Shown: one piece after another, positions 18,864 to 29,326 of the stretch | How positions within the stretch are numbered: the first letter of the stretch is position 1 | Layout of the letters: each line of letters begins with the position of its first letter | Assembly: GCF_000341265.1 (NCBI RefSeq) | Contig: NZ_ANAE01000088.1 | Coordinates: 13,674 to 62,672, forward strand | Direction of reading: 5' to 3' | Length of the DNA: 48,999 nt | Origin: Nocardiopsis prasina DSM 43845 | Lineage (GTDB): Bacteria > Actinomycetota > Actinomycetes > Streptosporangiales > Streptosporangiaceae | Made by a program: the position numbers and the translations under genes | The notes under the pieces: generated by a model | Seen by the model: the letters and a program-made list of their open reading frames with translations, nothing else | Database searches by the model: none | Told to the model about the DNA's origin: nothing

Positions 18864-19307
18864 TCAGGAGGGGGACTTGGACAGGTCCTTGACCACGGTG
18901 CGGTCGGGCACGAAGCGGACCAGGCGGGCGTCGTCGGCGTAGTACCGGAAGTCCGGGTGCCAGGTGCTTTCGTTGTCGCCCAGGTACCTGCGGAGCTTGC
19001 GTCTGCTGAGAGCGGGGTCGAAGGGCACCACCTCCGCTTCCCCGCGCATGATCACCTGGAGGAACTCCTGCCGCTCCAGGTCACAGGTGTCCACCACCAC
19101 GGCTGTGCGCGGGTCCCTCTCCAGGTGCCGTGCCATGACCGCGTACTCCCCGGTGATCCACCACAGCACTCCCTTCTCCCAGAGGAACCAGACCGGCCGG
19201 ACGGTGGGTGCTCCGGAGGCGTTGACGGTGGCCACGCGGGCCACCAGGGGCTGGGACAGGAAGGCATCGACGTCGAAGGGCGCTGGCGGCTGAGGGGTGT
19301 CCGGCAT
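18864..19307 (-). CDS. Pyridoxamine 5'-phosphate oxidase family (FMN/F420-binding) protein
   Basis: The 147-aa split-barrel protein has VARVATVNASGAPTVRPVWF followed by WWITGEY and a phosphate-contacting region, as in small PPOX-class flavin- or F420-binding proteins. These bind FMN, F420 or heme and reduce varied substrates; the exact cofactor cannot be decided. TAGTCT (19314-19319, reverse) ends 6 nt from ATG 19307, which suggests a leaderless start. It is convergent with DinB across about 400 bp and has no close partner. Confidence 0.84.
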   Translation of the reverse strand: MPDTPQPPAPFDVDAFLSQPLVARVATVNASGAPTVRPVWFLWEKGVLWWITGEYAVMARHLERDPRTAVVVDTCDLERQEFLQVIMRGEAEVVPFDPALSRRKLRRYLGDNESTWHPDFRYYADDARLVRFVPDRTVVKDLSKSPS

Positions 19308-19378
19308 GCCTCCAGACTAGGGTTCGTTCGGGCGTCGCGACAGTGCGGGCGTTCGCCTGTGGACAACCGGCCTCGGGG

Positions 19379-20173
19379 TCAGAGGTTCTCGGCGTGGCTG
19401 ACCTGGACGGTGTGGGTCACCCATCCCCGGTCGGTCTGCTGGTGCAGCAGGAACGCGGTGGGTTCGGGCACAAAGCCGCACGGGTCGTCGCTGTTCCTCT
19501 TGAGGGCGCTCTGCCGGTGCGTGCTGGGGGCGGTGGTGAGGACACTCCCCCCGAAGCCGGTGGTGGTCTGCCGGTGGACGTGTCCCGCCAGCACACGGGC
19601 GACGTTCGGGTGGCCGGCCACCACCTCCTCCAGCTCGGCGCCGTCGTCCAGCCGCATGCCGTCCAGGAACGGGATGCCGAGGGGAACCGGCGGGTGGTGT
19701 ACGCACACGAGGGCCGAAACGTCGGGGCGCCGGCCCAGGACCGAGTCCAGCCAGTCCAGCTGCTCGGCGCCCAGCAGCCCTCCGGGGGCGCCGGGGACGA
19801 GGGAGTCCAGGACCACCATGGTGACCTCGGGGTACTCCACGAGGTAGTGGGCGCTCGAGCCCCCGCCGAGGTGGGCGCTGCCCCCGAAGGCGGTGAGCAG
19901 GTTCTCGCGGTCGTCGTGGTTGCCCGTCACCAGCAGCAGGGGAAGCGGGAAACCGTCGATGACCTCGTGGAGTGCCGCGTACTCCTCGGGGCTGCCGTGC
20001 TCGGCCAGGTCACCCGAGACGACCACGCAGGTCGGGAGCGGGTCCAGGGCCAGCACCCGGCTGAGCGCCTGGCTCAGCCCGACCGCCGGTTCGGCCGCGC
20101 GGCCGTCCGCGGTCAGGTGTGGGTCGCTCAGGTGGGCGACGGAGGTGGAGGGAGGACCGAAAAAAGGGGTCAT
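19379..20173 (-). CDS. Metallophosphoesterase (CpdA-like)
   Basis: The 264-aa protein carries all five calcineurin-like metal motifs: HLSDPHL, VVSGDLAEHG, LVTGNHDD, CVHHPP and LAGHVHR. This set is typical of class III phosphodiesterases such as CpdA, which cleave cyclic nucleotides or other phosphodiesters; cyclic AMP is a possible but unproven substrate. ATG 20173 is preferred: CACTGT (20181-20186, reverse) ends 7 nt away and overlaps the alternative GTG at 20182. It is downstream of an APH-type gene on the same strand, 52 nt away. Confidence 0.85.
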   Translation of the reverse strand: MTPFFGPPSTSVAHLSDPHLTADGRAAEPAVGLSQALSRVLALDPLPTCVVVSGDLAEHGSPEEYAALHEVIDGFPLPLLLVTGNHDDRENLLTAFGGSAHLGGGSSAHYLVEYPEVTMVVLDSLVPGAPGGLLGAEQLDWLDSVLGRRPDVSALVCVHHPPVPLGIPFLDGMRLDDGAELEEVVAGHPNVARVLAGHVHRQTTTGFGGSVLTTAPSTHRQSALKRNSDDPCGFVPEPTAFLLHQQTDRGWVTHTVQVSHAENL

Positions 20174-20225
20174 GACGGACACAGTGCCCGAGTCGGGGGT
20201 GCTCGGGCAACAGGGTTCGCGGGCC

Positions 20226-21185
20226 TCAACCAGCCAGACCGGGCGGGTCGACGTCGAAGGGTGTGGCTCGCCACTGGTCGACGGCCGGGTTCAGGAACTC
20301 GGCCAGCACGGGCAGCTTCGGGACGAGTTCGAGGGCGGCGATGACCCGCAGGGCCCCAACCGCGTTCACGAAGGCCAGCACGTCCCCGTCGAGCTCGCGC
20401 AGGCCGTGGCGGCGGGCACCTCGGTCGTAGGCGGCCTCCAGTTCGGGGCCGAGCGCGGCCAGGTCCCACTCCACGGGCCCCAGCGAGACCAGTTCGAAGT
20501 CGGCGTAACGGTCCCCGTCCAGGGCGGCGAAGATGTTGGCGGGCGGGGAGTCGCCGTGGATCGGCTGGAGATCGACCCCCGGGAACGCGCGCTCGAACTC
20601 CTCGCGCGAACTGGCGATCGGCTCCAGGAACCCCCACTCGCGGCGTGCCCGCTCCAGGTCCCGCGCGGAGATGAGGTCGGGGCTGGCCTCCAGACGTTCG
20701 AGGCTGGCGGAGAGGGAGGCCGGTTCGGCGGCACCCAGGAACTCCAGCCTCCCCGGGTAGTCACGCATGGCCGCGTGCAGCGAGGGGACGCTCTCGGCGT
20801 TGGCGACATAGTCGGGTTCCCCGTCGCGCCTCTCCTCCACGTACTCCCAGAACGTGATCGAGAACCCGTCACGCTGTACCGGCTCACACGGCACCAGCGG
20901 GCTGGGGGCGAGAACAGGCGTCCCCTGGTCGGACAGCCACCGGGTGACGTCCAGTTCCGCGCGCTGCCGAGCGGTCACCGAGTCCAGGGGCGCCGAGTCC
21001 GGCAGGACCGTGGGGAGGCGGGCCACGACCGGTGAGGGCGCGAGGTGGACGACCACGGAGAACAGGTCGTGCAGCACGCGCGGGTCGGTCACGGTGAGCC
21101 CGAGTTCGCGTCCGGCCCCCACGGCGGCACTCACGGCGGATGCGGTTCGTCGGGCCAGCTGTTCGGCGGAGAGGAATGCGGTCAC
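20226..21185 (-). CDS. APH-family phosphotransferase
   Basis: The 319-aa product has the APH/choline kinase pattern: QPIHGDSPPANIF (catalytic Asp and Asn) followed by FELVSLGPVEWDLA, where the usual DFD metal motif is changed to DFE, so activity is less certain. The N-lobe has VVVHLAPSPVVARLP. Substrate unknown; family members include antibiotic and small-molecule kinases. GTG 21185 has GGAAGGA 7 nt upstream. It is divergent from a methyltransferase gene and is followed by the metallophosphoesterase. Confidence 0.8.
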   Translation of the reverse strand: MTAFLSAEQLARRTASAVSAAVGAGRELGLTVTDPRVLHDLFSVVVHLAPSPVVARLPTVLPDSAPLDSVTARQRAELDVTRWLSDQGTPVLAPSPLVPCEPVQRDGFSITFWEYVEERRDGEPDYVANAESVPSLHAAMRDYPGRLEFLGAAEPASLSASLERLEASPDLISARDLERARREWGFLEPIASSREEFERAFPGVDLQPIHGDSPPANIFAALDGDRYADFELVSLGPVEWDLAALGPELEAAYDRGARRHGLRELDGDVLAFVNAVGALRVIAALELVPKLPVLAEFLNPAVDQWRATPFDVDPPGLAG

Positions 21186-21346
21186 GGGCCGATCCTTCCA
21201 CGTCGGGGGAGGACTGCGCTCTGGTGCGGCGGTCTCCGGTGGTTCGCCGGGACGAGGCCGAACTCGGCGGGCGGTGGCGCTCGCCTGGGCACGCGGGAGG
21301 CGGAAAACCCCTGGGCCGCATGGGCACGTGCTCCCACAATGGTCGG

Positions 21347-22111
21347 ATGGTCGATCGACACTTCTCCACGCCGGACCTCGCCGAGCTCTACGACTACTTC
21401 AGCCACTGGCGGGTCTCCCCGCAGGACGACTTCTACCTTGACCTCGTGATGGGTGCCCGCTCCGTACTGGACGTGGGCTGCGGCACCGGGAAGCTCCAAC
21501 GGGTGGCGCGCGAGAGCGGACACACCGGTCGGCTCGTGGGGCTGGACCCGGCCGACGCGATGCTGGGCGTGGGCCGCCGGGACCGCGACGACATCGAGTG
21601 GACCCTGGGCGACCTGGTCTCGGGTGCCTACGACGGGGAGGCGGGTGGCCCGTTCGAGGACGAGTTCGACCTCGTCATCATGTCCGGGCACGCCTTCCAG
21701 GTGTTCACCACGGACGACGAGCTGCGCGCCAACCTGGCCGCTGTCCGGCGTGCCCTCACCACTGACGGACGGTTCGTGTTCGAGACCCGCAACCCCGCTG
21801 TGCGCGGTTGGGAGGCCTGGAACCCCGAACGGGTACGAACGGTCAGCGGCCCGGAGGGTCGGGAGGCCACCTGCGTGCACCGCCTGCGGGAGGTCGACGG
21901 CGACCTGGTCACCTTCACCTCCGACTACCGGGTCGAGGGGTGGCCGGAACCGCTGGTCAGTCGGAGCACGCTGCGGTTCCTGGACGCCGACCGCCTCAAC
22001 GGCTTCCTGGCCGAGGCAGGGCTCGAGGTGACCGCGCAGTACGGCTACTGGGACCGCAGCCCGCTCACCGACGCCAGCATGGAGATCATCACCTTCGCCC
22101 GTCCCGCCTGA
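21347..22111 (+). CDS. Class I SAM-dependent methyltransferase
   Basis: The 254-aa protein has the SAM-binding motif I SVLDVGCGTGKLQRVA and acidic motif II LVGLDPADAM, then FDLVIMSGHAFQVF and a C-terminal part common to small-molecule methyltransferases. The acceptor is unknown. CACAAT (21335-21340) ends 6 nt before ATG 21347, so the message is probably leaderless; an upstream ATG at 21320 is possible. It is divergent from the APH-type kinase. Confidence 0.85.
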   Translation: MVDRHFSTPDLAELYDYFSHWRVSPQDDFYLDLVMGARSVLDVGCGTGKLQRVARESGHTGRLVGLDPADAMLGVGRRDRDDIEWTLGDLVSGAYDGEAGGPFEDEFDLVIMSGHAFQVFTTDDELRANLAAVRRALTTDGRFVFETRNPAVRGWEAWNPERVRTVSGPEGREATCVHRLREVDGDLVTFTSDYRVEGWPEPLVSRSTLRFLDADRLNGFLAEAGLEVTAQYGYWDRSPLTDASMEIITFARPA

Positions 22112-22240
22112 GCGGGCCACGGCATCAGGGCGGCTGACCGCCGTGTTCGACGGTGTGGAGGCCGCGTGAGCGGAGGGGCCCGTCCGGGCCCTCGACGGGG
22201 CGGGATACTGGTGGTCGAGCGAACCCACGAGGAGGCGTCC

Positions 22241-22339
22241 GTGTTCTTCTTCTACAGCAGCCGTCTGGGCTGCGTGACCTCTCTGCTGCTCTCGGCCGGA
22301 CTGACCCTGCTGGTGCTCCACCTGCTCGGCTGGATCTAG
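22241..22339 (+). CDS. 32-aa single-pass membrane microprotein
   Basis: GTG 22241 is preceded by GAGGAGG with a 5-nt spacer, a very strong ribosome binding site. The product is MFFFYSSRLGC followed by a 20-residue hydrophobic helix ending LLGWI. I recognise the YSSRLGC start from short membrane proteins in actinobacterial genomes, but know no function. The good ribosome binding site, the conserved start and the fully hydrophobic body argue for a real gene. It ends 13 nt before the convergent nucleotidyltransferase gene. Confidence 0.75.
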   Translation: MFFFYSSRLGCVTSLLLSAGLTLLVLHLLGWI

Positions 22340-22352
22340 GACTTCCCACCCC

Positions 22353-22973
22353 TCACGGGCTCTCCCAGCCCAGGCGCGGCAGCCACGGATGGTGGGCCCC
22401 GTGGACCAGTTCGAGCGCCTCCGCCAGCCACCACCGCTGGTCGGCGTCCAGTACGGCCAGCGCCGCCGCGAAGTCCTCCTCGTCCTTGGGTCGTAGCCCC
22501 TTGGCCTTGTACAGCAGCTGGACCTCAGGGGTCAGGTGGGGCAGACCCTCCGCCGTGCGCCGTCCCAGCCGGGCGAGGGGGAGTCTGATCCGAGCGTCCC
22601 TGCGGGAGACCCACTCGTCCCCCTCGGATTCGTCCAGCATGAACTGGAGCCGCCAGGGTTCAGCCGGACCGGGGCGGCACCAGATGTCGTGGACACCGGC
22701 GGTCAGGCTCTCGCCCACCCGCCAGGGGCGGAGTGTGCCGGGCGGGTCGGCCGCCCACCACTCCCAGTCGGGGAGCACCTCCTGGACGGTGTACTGGTCC
22801 CGGCGGAGCAGAAGCACGTCGGTGTCGGCGTGCTCACGGAACCGGCGGCCGACCGCCAGCGCGATGGCGTGCCCGCCCGCGATCCACCACGGGACGCTCG
22901 CCTGGGAGAACCGCGCGGCGACCTCCTCGGGCGGCAGCGGGTCCCAGGAAGTGAAGGGGGCGGCGGTGCTCAC
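22353..22973 (-). CDS. Aminoglycoside 2''-nucleotidyltransferase-like protein
   Basis: The 206-aa protein resembles the ANT(2'')/AadB-type nucleotidyltransferase family. WWIAGGHAIALAVGRR is followed by EHADTDVLLLRRDQ, where Asp50 and Asp52 would bind magnesium, and the C-terminal part has the PEVQLLYKAKGLRPKDEEDF motif. Such enzymes transfer AMP from ATP to an antibiotic, but many relatives have unknown substrates. GTG 22973 overlaps the TetR stop by GTGA, so the two are translationally coupled and lie in one operon. The operon is divergent from a DrrC/UvrA-like gene across a 47-bp palindrome, hinting at a shared resistance role. Confidence 0.78.
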   Translation of the reverse strand: MSTAAPFTSWDPLPPEEVAARFSQASVPWWIAGGHAIALAVGRRFREHADTDVLLLRRDQYTVQEVLPDWEWWAADPPGTLRPWRVGESLTAGVHDIWCRPGPAEPWRLQFMLDESEGDEWVSRRDARIRLPLARLGRRTAEGLPHLTPEVQLLYKAKGLRPKDEEDFAAALAVLDADQRWWLAEALELVHGAHHPWLPRLGWESP

Positions 22974-23815
22974 GCGGACGTGCCCGAAGTGGCGTCGATG
23001 CGGCGCTGCACCCCGTCCAGCAGCGCGTCCAGGCCGAACTGGAAGGACTCCCACGCCTCCTGTTCCAGGTAGGGCTCGCTGGGGTCGGCGTTGTCGAAGG
23101 CTCCCTGCTCGGTCATCACGGTCAGGGTGGGAAAGCGCTCGGAGAAGTCCTCGACAATCTCCTCCAGCTGCGCGGAGCGGGCGAACCACCACTGGTCCTC
23201 GGGCTGCCCGGTGATGGCCTCCGCCTGGCGGGCCTCGGCGGCGGTGCGGACCGTGCCCCGGACCAGGTTGACGATGCTGTTGTAAGCGCCCCCGACGGCC
23301 TTCGCGGGGAGTCCGGCGCCGTGCAGGACGGTGGCCAGGGACTCGAAGAGCCGGTACTCGTTGGGGCCCAGGACCGGCCGGGCGGCGGAGATCTCCAGGG
23401 TCCAGGGGTGGCGCAGGTAGAAGCGCCACAGCTGACCGGACCAGGCCAGGACCTCCTCGCGCCAGTCCGTTCTGTCGGTACCCCCTCCCAGGCTCGCGGG
23501 TGCGGGACCGGTGGTGCCCTCCCACTCACGGACCAGCTCCGCGAAGGAGTGGTCGTACATGAGGTCGATGAGTTCGTTCTTGCTGGCCACGTAGGTGTAG
23601 AGGGACATGGCGGTGCGGCCCAGGCGCTCGCCCACGGCGCGCATGGACAGGGCCTGCATGCCCTCGGCGTCGGCGACCTCGATGGCGGTCTCCACCACCA
23701 GGTTCACGCTCAGCTGGGCGCGGGGTCCGGGGCCGGTGCGTTCGGCCGGTTCGTGGTCGCGCCACAGCAGCTGCATGGAGCGACGGGGGTCACCCTGCCC
23801 GGCGTAGACAACCAC
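22970..23815 (-). CDS. TetR/AcrR regulator with TetR-type C-terminal domain
   Basis: The 281-aa protein is larger than most TetR proteins, with an N-terminal extension (about 30 aa), the helix-turn-helix at about residues 60-80 (RAVGERLGRTAMSLYTYV) and a long C-terminal domain like that of TetR itself. The GTG at 23815 is chosen because AAGGAG lies 6 nt upstream; the ATG at 23821 directly abuts that AAGGAG. It is the first gene of the operon with the nucleotidyltransferase and is divergent from the UvrA-like gene. It probably represses both directions and is released by a drug. Confidence 0.84.
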   Translation of the reverse strand: MVVYAGQGDPRRSMQLLWRDHEPAERTGPGPRAQLSVNLVVETAIEVADAEGMQALSMRAVGERLGRTAMSLYTYVASKNELIDLMYDHSFAELVREWEGTTGPAPASLGGGTDRTDWREEVLAWSGQLWRFYLRHPWTLEISAARPVLGPNEYRLFESLATVLHGAGLPAKAVGGAYNSIVNLVRGTVRTAAEARQAEAITGQPEDQWWFARSAQLEEIVEDFSERFPTLTVMTEQGAFDNADPSEPYLEQEAWESFQFGLDALLDGVQRRIDATSGTSA

Positions 23816-23824
23816 TTGCATCTC

Positions 23825-23871
23825 CTTATGGAATAAACTAACGTTCGCTGGCTGTTAGTTTACCGCATAAG
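23825..23871. promoter_or_regulatory. 47-bp two-tier palindrome, probable TetR operator
   Basis: The region is symmetric: CTTATG (23825-23830), 3 nt, TAAACTAAC (23834-23842), an 11-nt centre, GTTAGTTTA (23854-23862), 3 nt, CATAAG (23866-23871). All 15 paired positions match. It is strikingly AT-rich for this genome and lies between the divergent TetR operon and the UvrA-like gene, so it is the likely operator for both. The left half also overlaps the region just upstream of the TetR ribosome binding site. Confidence 0.75.
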
Positions 23872-23897
23872 GCTTTCTGAGGATCCTGAGGAGCAGC

Positions 23898-26177
<2,280 letters not shown>

Positions 26178-26192
26178 GGGGAGAAGTCACGG

Positions 26193-26234
26193 GTCGGGCC
26201 CGTCACCGGAGGACCTCCGGGCGGCGGGCCCGAC
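26193..26234. terminator. Hairpin terminator between convergent genes
   Basis: GTCGGGCCCG (26193-26202) pairs with CGGGCCCGAC (26225-26234), and the loop holds a second inverted repeat CCGGAGG/CCTCCGG. It lies between the UvrA-like gene and the convergent NCS1 permease gene. Confidence 0.75.
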
Positions 26235-26262
26235 CGTGTTCGCCGACCTGTCGGCGTGAGGA

Positions 26263-27759
26263 TCAGGAGGCCGCCGGGGCGGCCTTGCGACCGCGGGCGA
26301 TCACGTAGTGCAGGGCGCCGCCCAGCACCGCCCCGAAGATCCACACGAACCCGGACCAGGACTGGAGGGCGGGCAGCCACACCGCCGTCACCGAGAAGAC
26401 GGAGGCCAGGCAGAAGGCGGACAGCGCGCGCAGGTTCCAACCCCGCGTGAAGTAGTACTCCGCACCGGGCGCCGCCGAGTACAGGGCCTGGAGATGCACG
26501 CGCTGGCGCCGCAGCAGGTAGTGGTCGGCGACGATGATGCCGTACAGCGGGGCCAGGACCGCTCCGAGGGTGTCGACGAACGACGCGATGCCGATGTTGT
26601 CGATGTAGGCGACCCACAGGGCGCCCACCACGAAGCCCACCGAGGCCGTGATGAGCCCACCGGTGCGCGCGCTGATGACCGAGGGCGCCAGGTTGGCCAG
26701 GCCGTAGGCGGGCGGGATGAAGTTGGCGACCAGGTTGATGCCCACGGTGGCGACGAAGAAGGTCAGGGCCGCCACCACGGTCAGCCAGATGTTGTCCACG
26801 CGCGCGACGATGTCGGCCGGGTTGGTGAGCGCCTCCCCGTACAGCACCGAACTTCCGGCGGTGATGACCAGGGTGAGGAAGGAGAACAGGGCCAGGCTGA
26901 CGGGCAGCCCCCACAGGTTGCCCCGGCGCATGGCGCGCTCCGAGCGGGTGAAGCGTGCGAAGTCTCCGTAGTTGACGACCACCGCGGCGAAGTAGGCGAC
27001 CATCGTGCCCACCACGGCCGAGAACGCCGCGACCGTGCCGCCCGGATAGTCGCCTTCACCGGCGAAGACGGTGCCCAGCTCGGAGAGGAGGTCGCCCCCG
27101 GCCATGGCCCACAGCGCGATCATCATGGCGATCATGACCGCGTACACCGCCGGTCCGGCCCAGTTCAGGAACACGCCGATCGACTTGATGCCCCGGCTGA
27201 ACAGCGCCAGCTGGACCACGGCCACGATCACGTAGGAGATCCACCCCACGGCGGACAGGCCCAGGAAGGTGCCCTGGGGGCCCGGGCCGAACAGGGCCGT
27301 GATCAGCAGGGCCATCGCGGTGGAGGCGAAGTAGGTCTGGGCCCCGTACCAGAACATGGCGGTGATGCCCCGGATGAGCGTGGGGAACTGGGTGCCGTGC
27401 ACGCCCATGCTGGCGCGCGCCATGACGGCGTAGGGGATGCCGTAGCGCACGCTCGGGCGGCCGACGAGGTCGCACAGGAACATGACGATGAGCCCGGCCA
27501 GGATGATCCCGGCGAACACCGCCCAGCCGTTGAGGCCGTAGGAGATGAAGAGCGTGGCGGCCAGGGTGTAGCCGAACAGGCTCTGGATGTCGTTGGTCCA
27601 GACGTTGAAGATCTCGAACGCGCCCCAGCTGCGTCTGCTCCGGGGCACGGGGGCGAGGTCCTCGTTGTGCAGCGAGGGGTCGGGGGACCGGAGGGTCAGG
27701 TCGGCGCCGTCAGGGCCGAGCGCCGGTTCGGTGGACGGCGGGTGCTCGGTGTCGCTCAT
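26263..27759 (-). CDS. NCS1-family purine/hydantoin-type permease (second copy)
   Basis: The 498-aa protein has 12 predicted helices and NCS1 motifs: WGAFEIFNVWTNDIQSLFGY at the first helix, MFWYGAQTYFASTAM in the middle, and HYLLRRQRVHLQALY near the end. NCS1 carriers import nucleobases, hydantoins, allantoin and related compounds with sodium or protons. It is the third and last gene of the operon, 37 nt behind another NCS1 gene. The two permeases are clearly related but diverged, so they may take up different compounds. Confidence 0.88.
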   Translation of the reverse strand: MSDTEHPPSTEPALGPDGADLTLRSPDPSLHNEDLAPVPRSRRSWGAFEIFNVWTNDIQSLFGYTLAATLFISYGLNGWAVFAGIILAGLIVMFLCDLVGRPSVRYGIPYAVMARASMGVHGTQFPTLIRGITAMFWYGAQTYFASTAMALLITALFGPGPQGTFLGLSAVGWISYVIVAVVQLALFSRGIKSIGVFLNWAGPAVYAVMIAMMIALWAMAGGDLLSELGTVFAGEGDYPGGTVAAFSAVVGTMVAYFAAVVVNYGDFARFTRSERAMRRGNLWGLPVSLALFSFLTLVITAGSSVLYGEALTNPADIVARVDNIWLTVVAALTFFVATVGINLVANFIPPAYGLANLAPSVISARTGGLITASVGFVVGALWVAYIDNIGIASFVDTLGAVLAPLYGIIVADHYLLRRQRVHLQALYSAAPGAEYYFTRGWNLRALSAFCLASVFSVTAVWLPALQSWSGFVWIFGAVLGGALHYVIARGRKAAPAAS

Positions 27760-27796
27760 GGGGGTCCTCAGGGGATGGGTGGGAGTGGTGGGCGGG

Positions 27797-29302
27797 TCAG
27801 ATGTCGGCGCGGTGGCTTCCGTGGGGGAGCTCGTCCACGGTCAGGCGGTCGAAGGTGCCCGAGGCGGGGTCGTGGACCCAGCTGCGGCCCACACTGGTGG
27901 CCAGGTAGGCGTCGCTCGGGTCGTCGATCTCGGCCTGAGGGTGGCGGCGCAGGATCCAGGCGCGCATGAGTACCAGGTAGAGCGCGAAGGCGACCGGGAA
28001 GCCGATGACGTAGGCGTAGTCGGGCTGCCACAGGGACACGCCCGAGGCGCCGAACCAGGCGACGAGAGCGGCCGGGTTGACCCCGCGCGCGTACCGGTAC
28101 TGGCCGTGGGGGTCGTACAGGGCGGGCACGTTCAGGCGACGTCGGCGCAGAACGTAGTAGTCGCAGATCATGATCCCGGCGATGGCCGCGATGAACCCGC
28201 CGTAGTAGCTCAGGAAGGTGAACAGGTTGTCCAGCAGCAGCCAGGGCATGACGGCGGTGCCGACCACCCCGGCCAGCACCACCCCCGAGCGGTAGGACAG
28301 GTGGGGTGCGGCGGCGTTGACGAAGTTGAGCGCGGCGGGCACGACGTTGGCGGCGGTGTTGGTGGACCACTGGGCCAGGACGATCATCAGCAGCAGGACG
28401 CCGAGGACGAGTCCGGTGCTCTGGCCCTGGATGACGTCGACGGGGTTCCACTCGCCGGTGACGATGAAGGAGACCGCGCCGATGAAGGAGATCCAGGCCT
28501 GCATCATCGGCAGGGCAACGAAGTGGGCGGTGAGGACGGCCCGGTTGCGGCGCAGGAAGCGGCGCTCTCCGGGGGCGGTGCGCACGAAACGGGTGATGCT
28601 CGGGATGTCCACGGCCAGCGGCGCCCACACCACCATGTTGATCAGGAAGAACGCCACCAGCGACAGGTCGCCGCCGGAGGCGAAGGTCCAGATGTTGGTG
28701 CCCTCGAGGTCGGCGACGCCGTCCAGCGTGTAGTACATCCAGATCGAGATGGCCAGGATGCACGGGGCCGCGAAGGAGGCCAGCCGTTCGACGGCCTTGA
28801 TGCCGAGGGCGACGTTGGCGATCTGCACGGCCAGGAACAGGGCGTACCAGAGCGGCCATGAGGAGAACCCGGTCCAGTACTCCACGAGGCCGTTGATGGC
28901 CAGGGCGCCGATGTAGGTCTGGATACCGAACCAGCAGGCGGCCACCACCCCGCGCGAGAGCGAGGGGATGTGGGTGCCGATGGTGCCGAAGGGGGCGCGT
29001 AGGAACACGGCGAAGGACAGGCCGTGCTCGGTACCGATGTCGGCGGTGAGGGTCATGACCACGGCCAGCGCCATGGTGGCGGTGAGCACGACGAGCATGA
29101 CCACGGGCAGCGAGAGCCCGCCCTCGACTCCGTTGGCGCCGTACTGGAAGGTGACGATGACGATGGCCAGGGCCACCCACATCCAGACGAAGCCCAGCAG
29201 CGAGATGGGGCGCTGGTTGAGCCAGGTGGGCAGGATCGACTCTTCGAGCAGGTGGTTGTTGGCCGGGGCGGGGGTGCTCTGACGGGGGGTGGAGGCGTCC
29301 AT
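27797..29302 (-). CDS. NCS1-family purine/hydantoin-type permease (first copy)
   Basis: The 501-aa membrane protein has about 12 helices and the NCS1 pattern: LPTWLNQRPISLLGFVWMWV at the N-terminus, CWFGIQTYIGALAINGL, and YYVLRRRRLNVPALYDP near the end. The C-terminal 60 residues are soluble and charged. Start ATG 29302 lies 24 nt after the racemase-like gene, so it is in the same operon. Likely substrates are a hydantoin, allantoin or nucleobase, chosen to fit the enzyme beside it; this is inferred from context only. Confidence 0.88.
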   Translation of the reverse strand: MDASTPRQSTPAPANNHLLEESILPTWLNQRPISLLGFVWMWVALAIVIVTFQYGANGVEGGLSLPVVMLVVLTATMALAVVMTLTADIGTEHGLSFAVFLRAPFGTIGTHIPSLSRGVVAACWFGIQTYIGALAINGLVEYWTGFSSWPLWYALFLAVQIANVALGIKAVERLASFAAPCILAISIWMYYTLDGVADLEGTNIWTFASGGDLSLVAFFLINMVVWAPLAVDIPSITRFVRTAPGERRFLRRNRAVLTAHFVALPMMQAWISFIGAVSFIVTGEWNPVDVIQGQSTGLVLGVLLLMIVLAQWSTNTAANVVPAALNFVNAAAPHLSYRSGVVLAGVVGTAVMPWLLLDNLFTFLSYYGGFIAAIAGIMICDYYVLRRRRLNVPALYDPHGQYRYARGVNPAALVAWFGASGVSLWQPDYAYVIGFPVAFALYLVLMRAWILRRHPQAEIDDPSDAYLATSVGRSWVHDPASGTFDRLTVDELPHGSHRADI

Positions 29303-29326
29303 GAGCCTGTGTTCCTCCGGGAGGGG

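Noticed and set aside
22974..23525. Upstream extension of the nucleotidyltransferase frame
   Set aside because: It lies inside the TetR gene in another frame and is compositionally a shadow; the GTGA overlap gives a better start.
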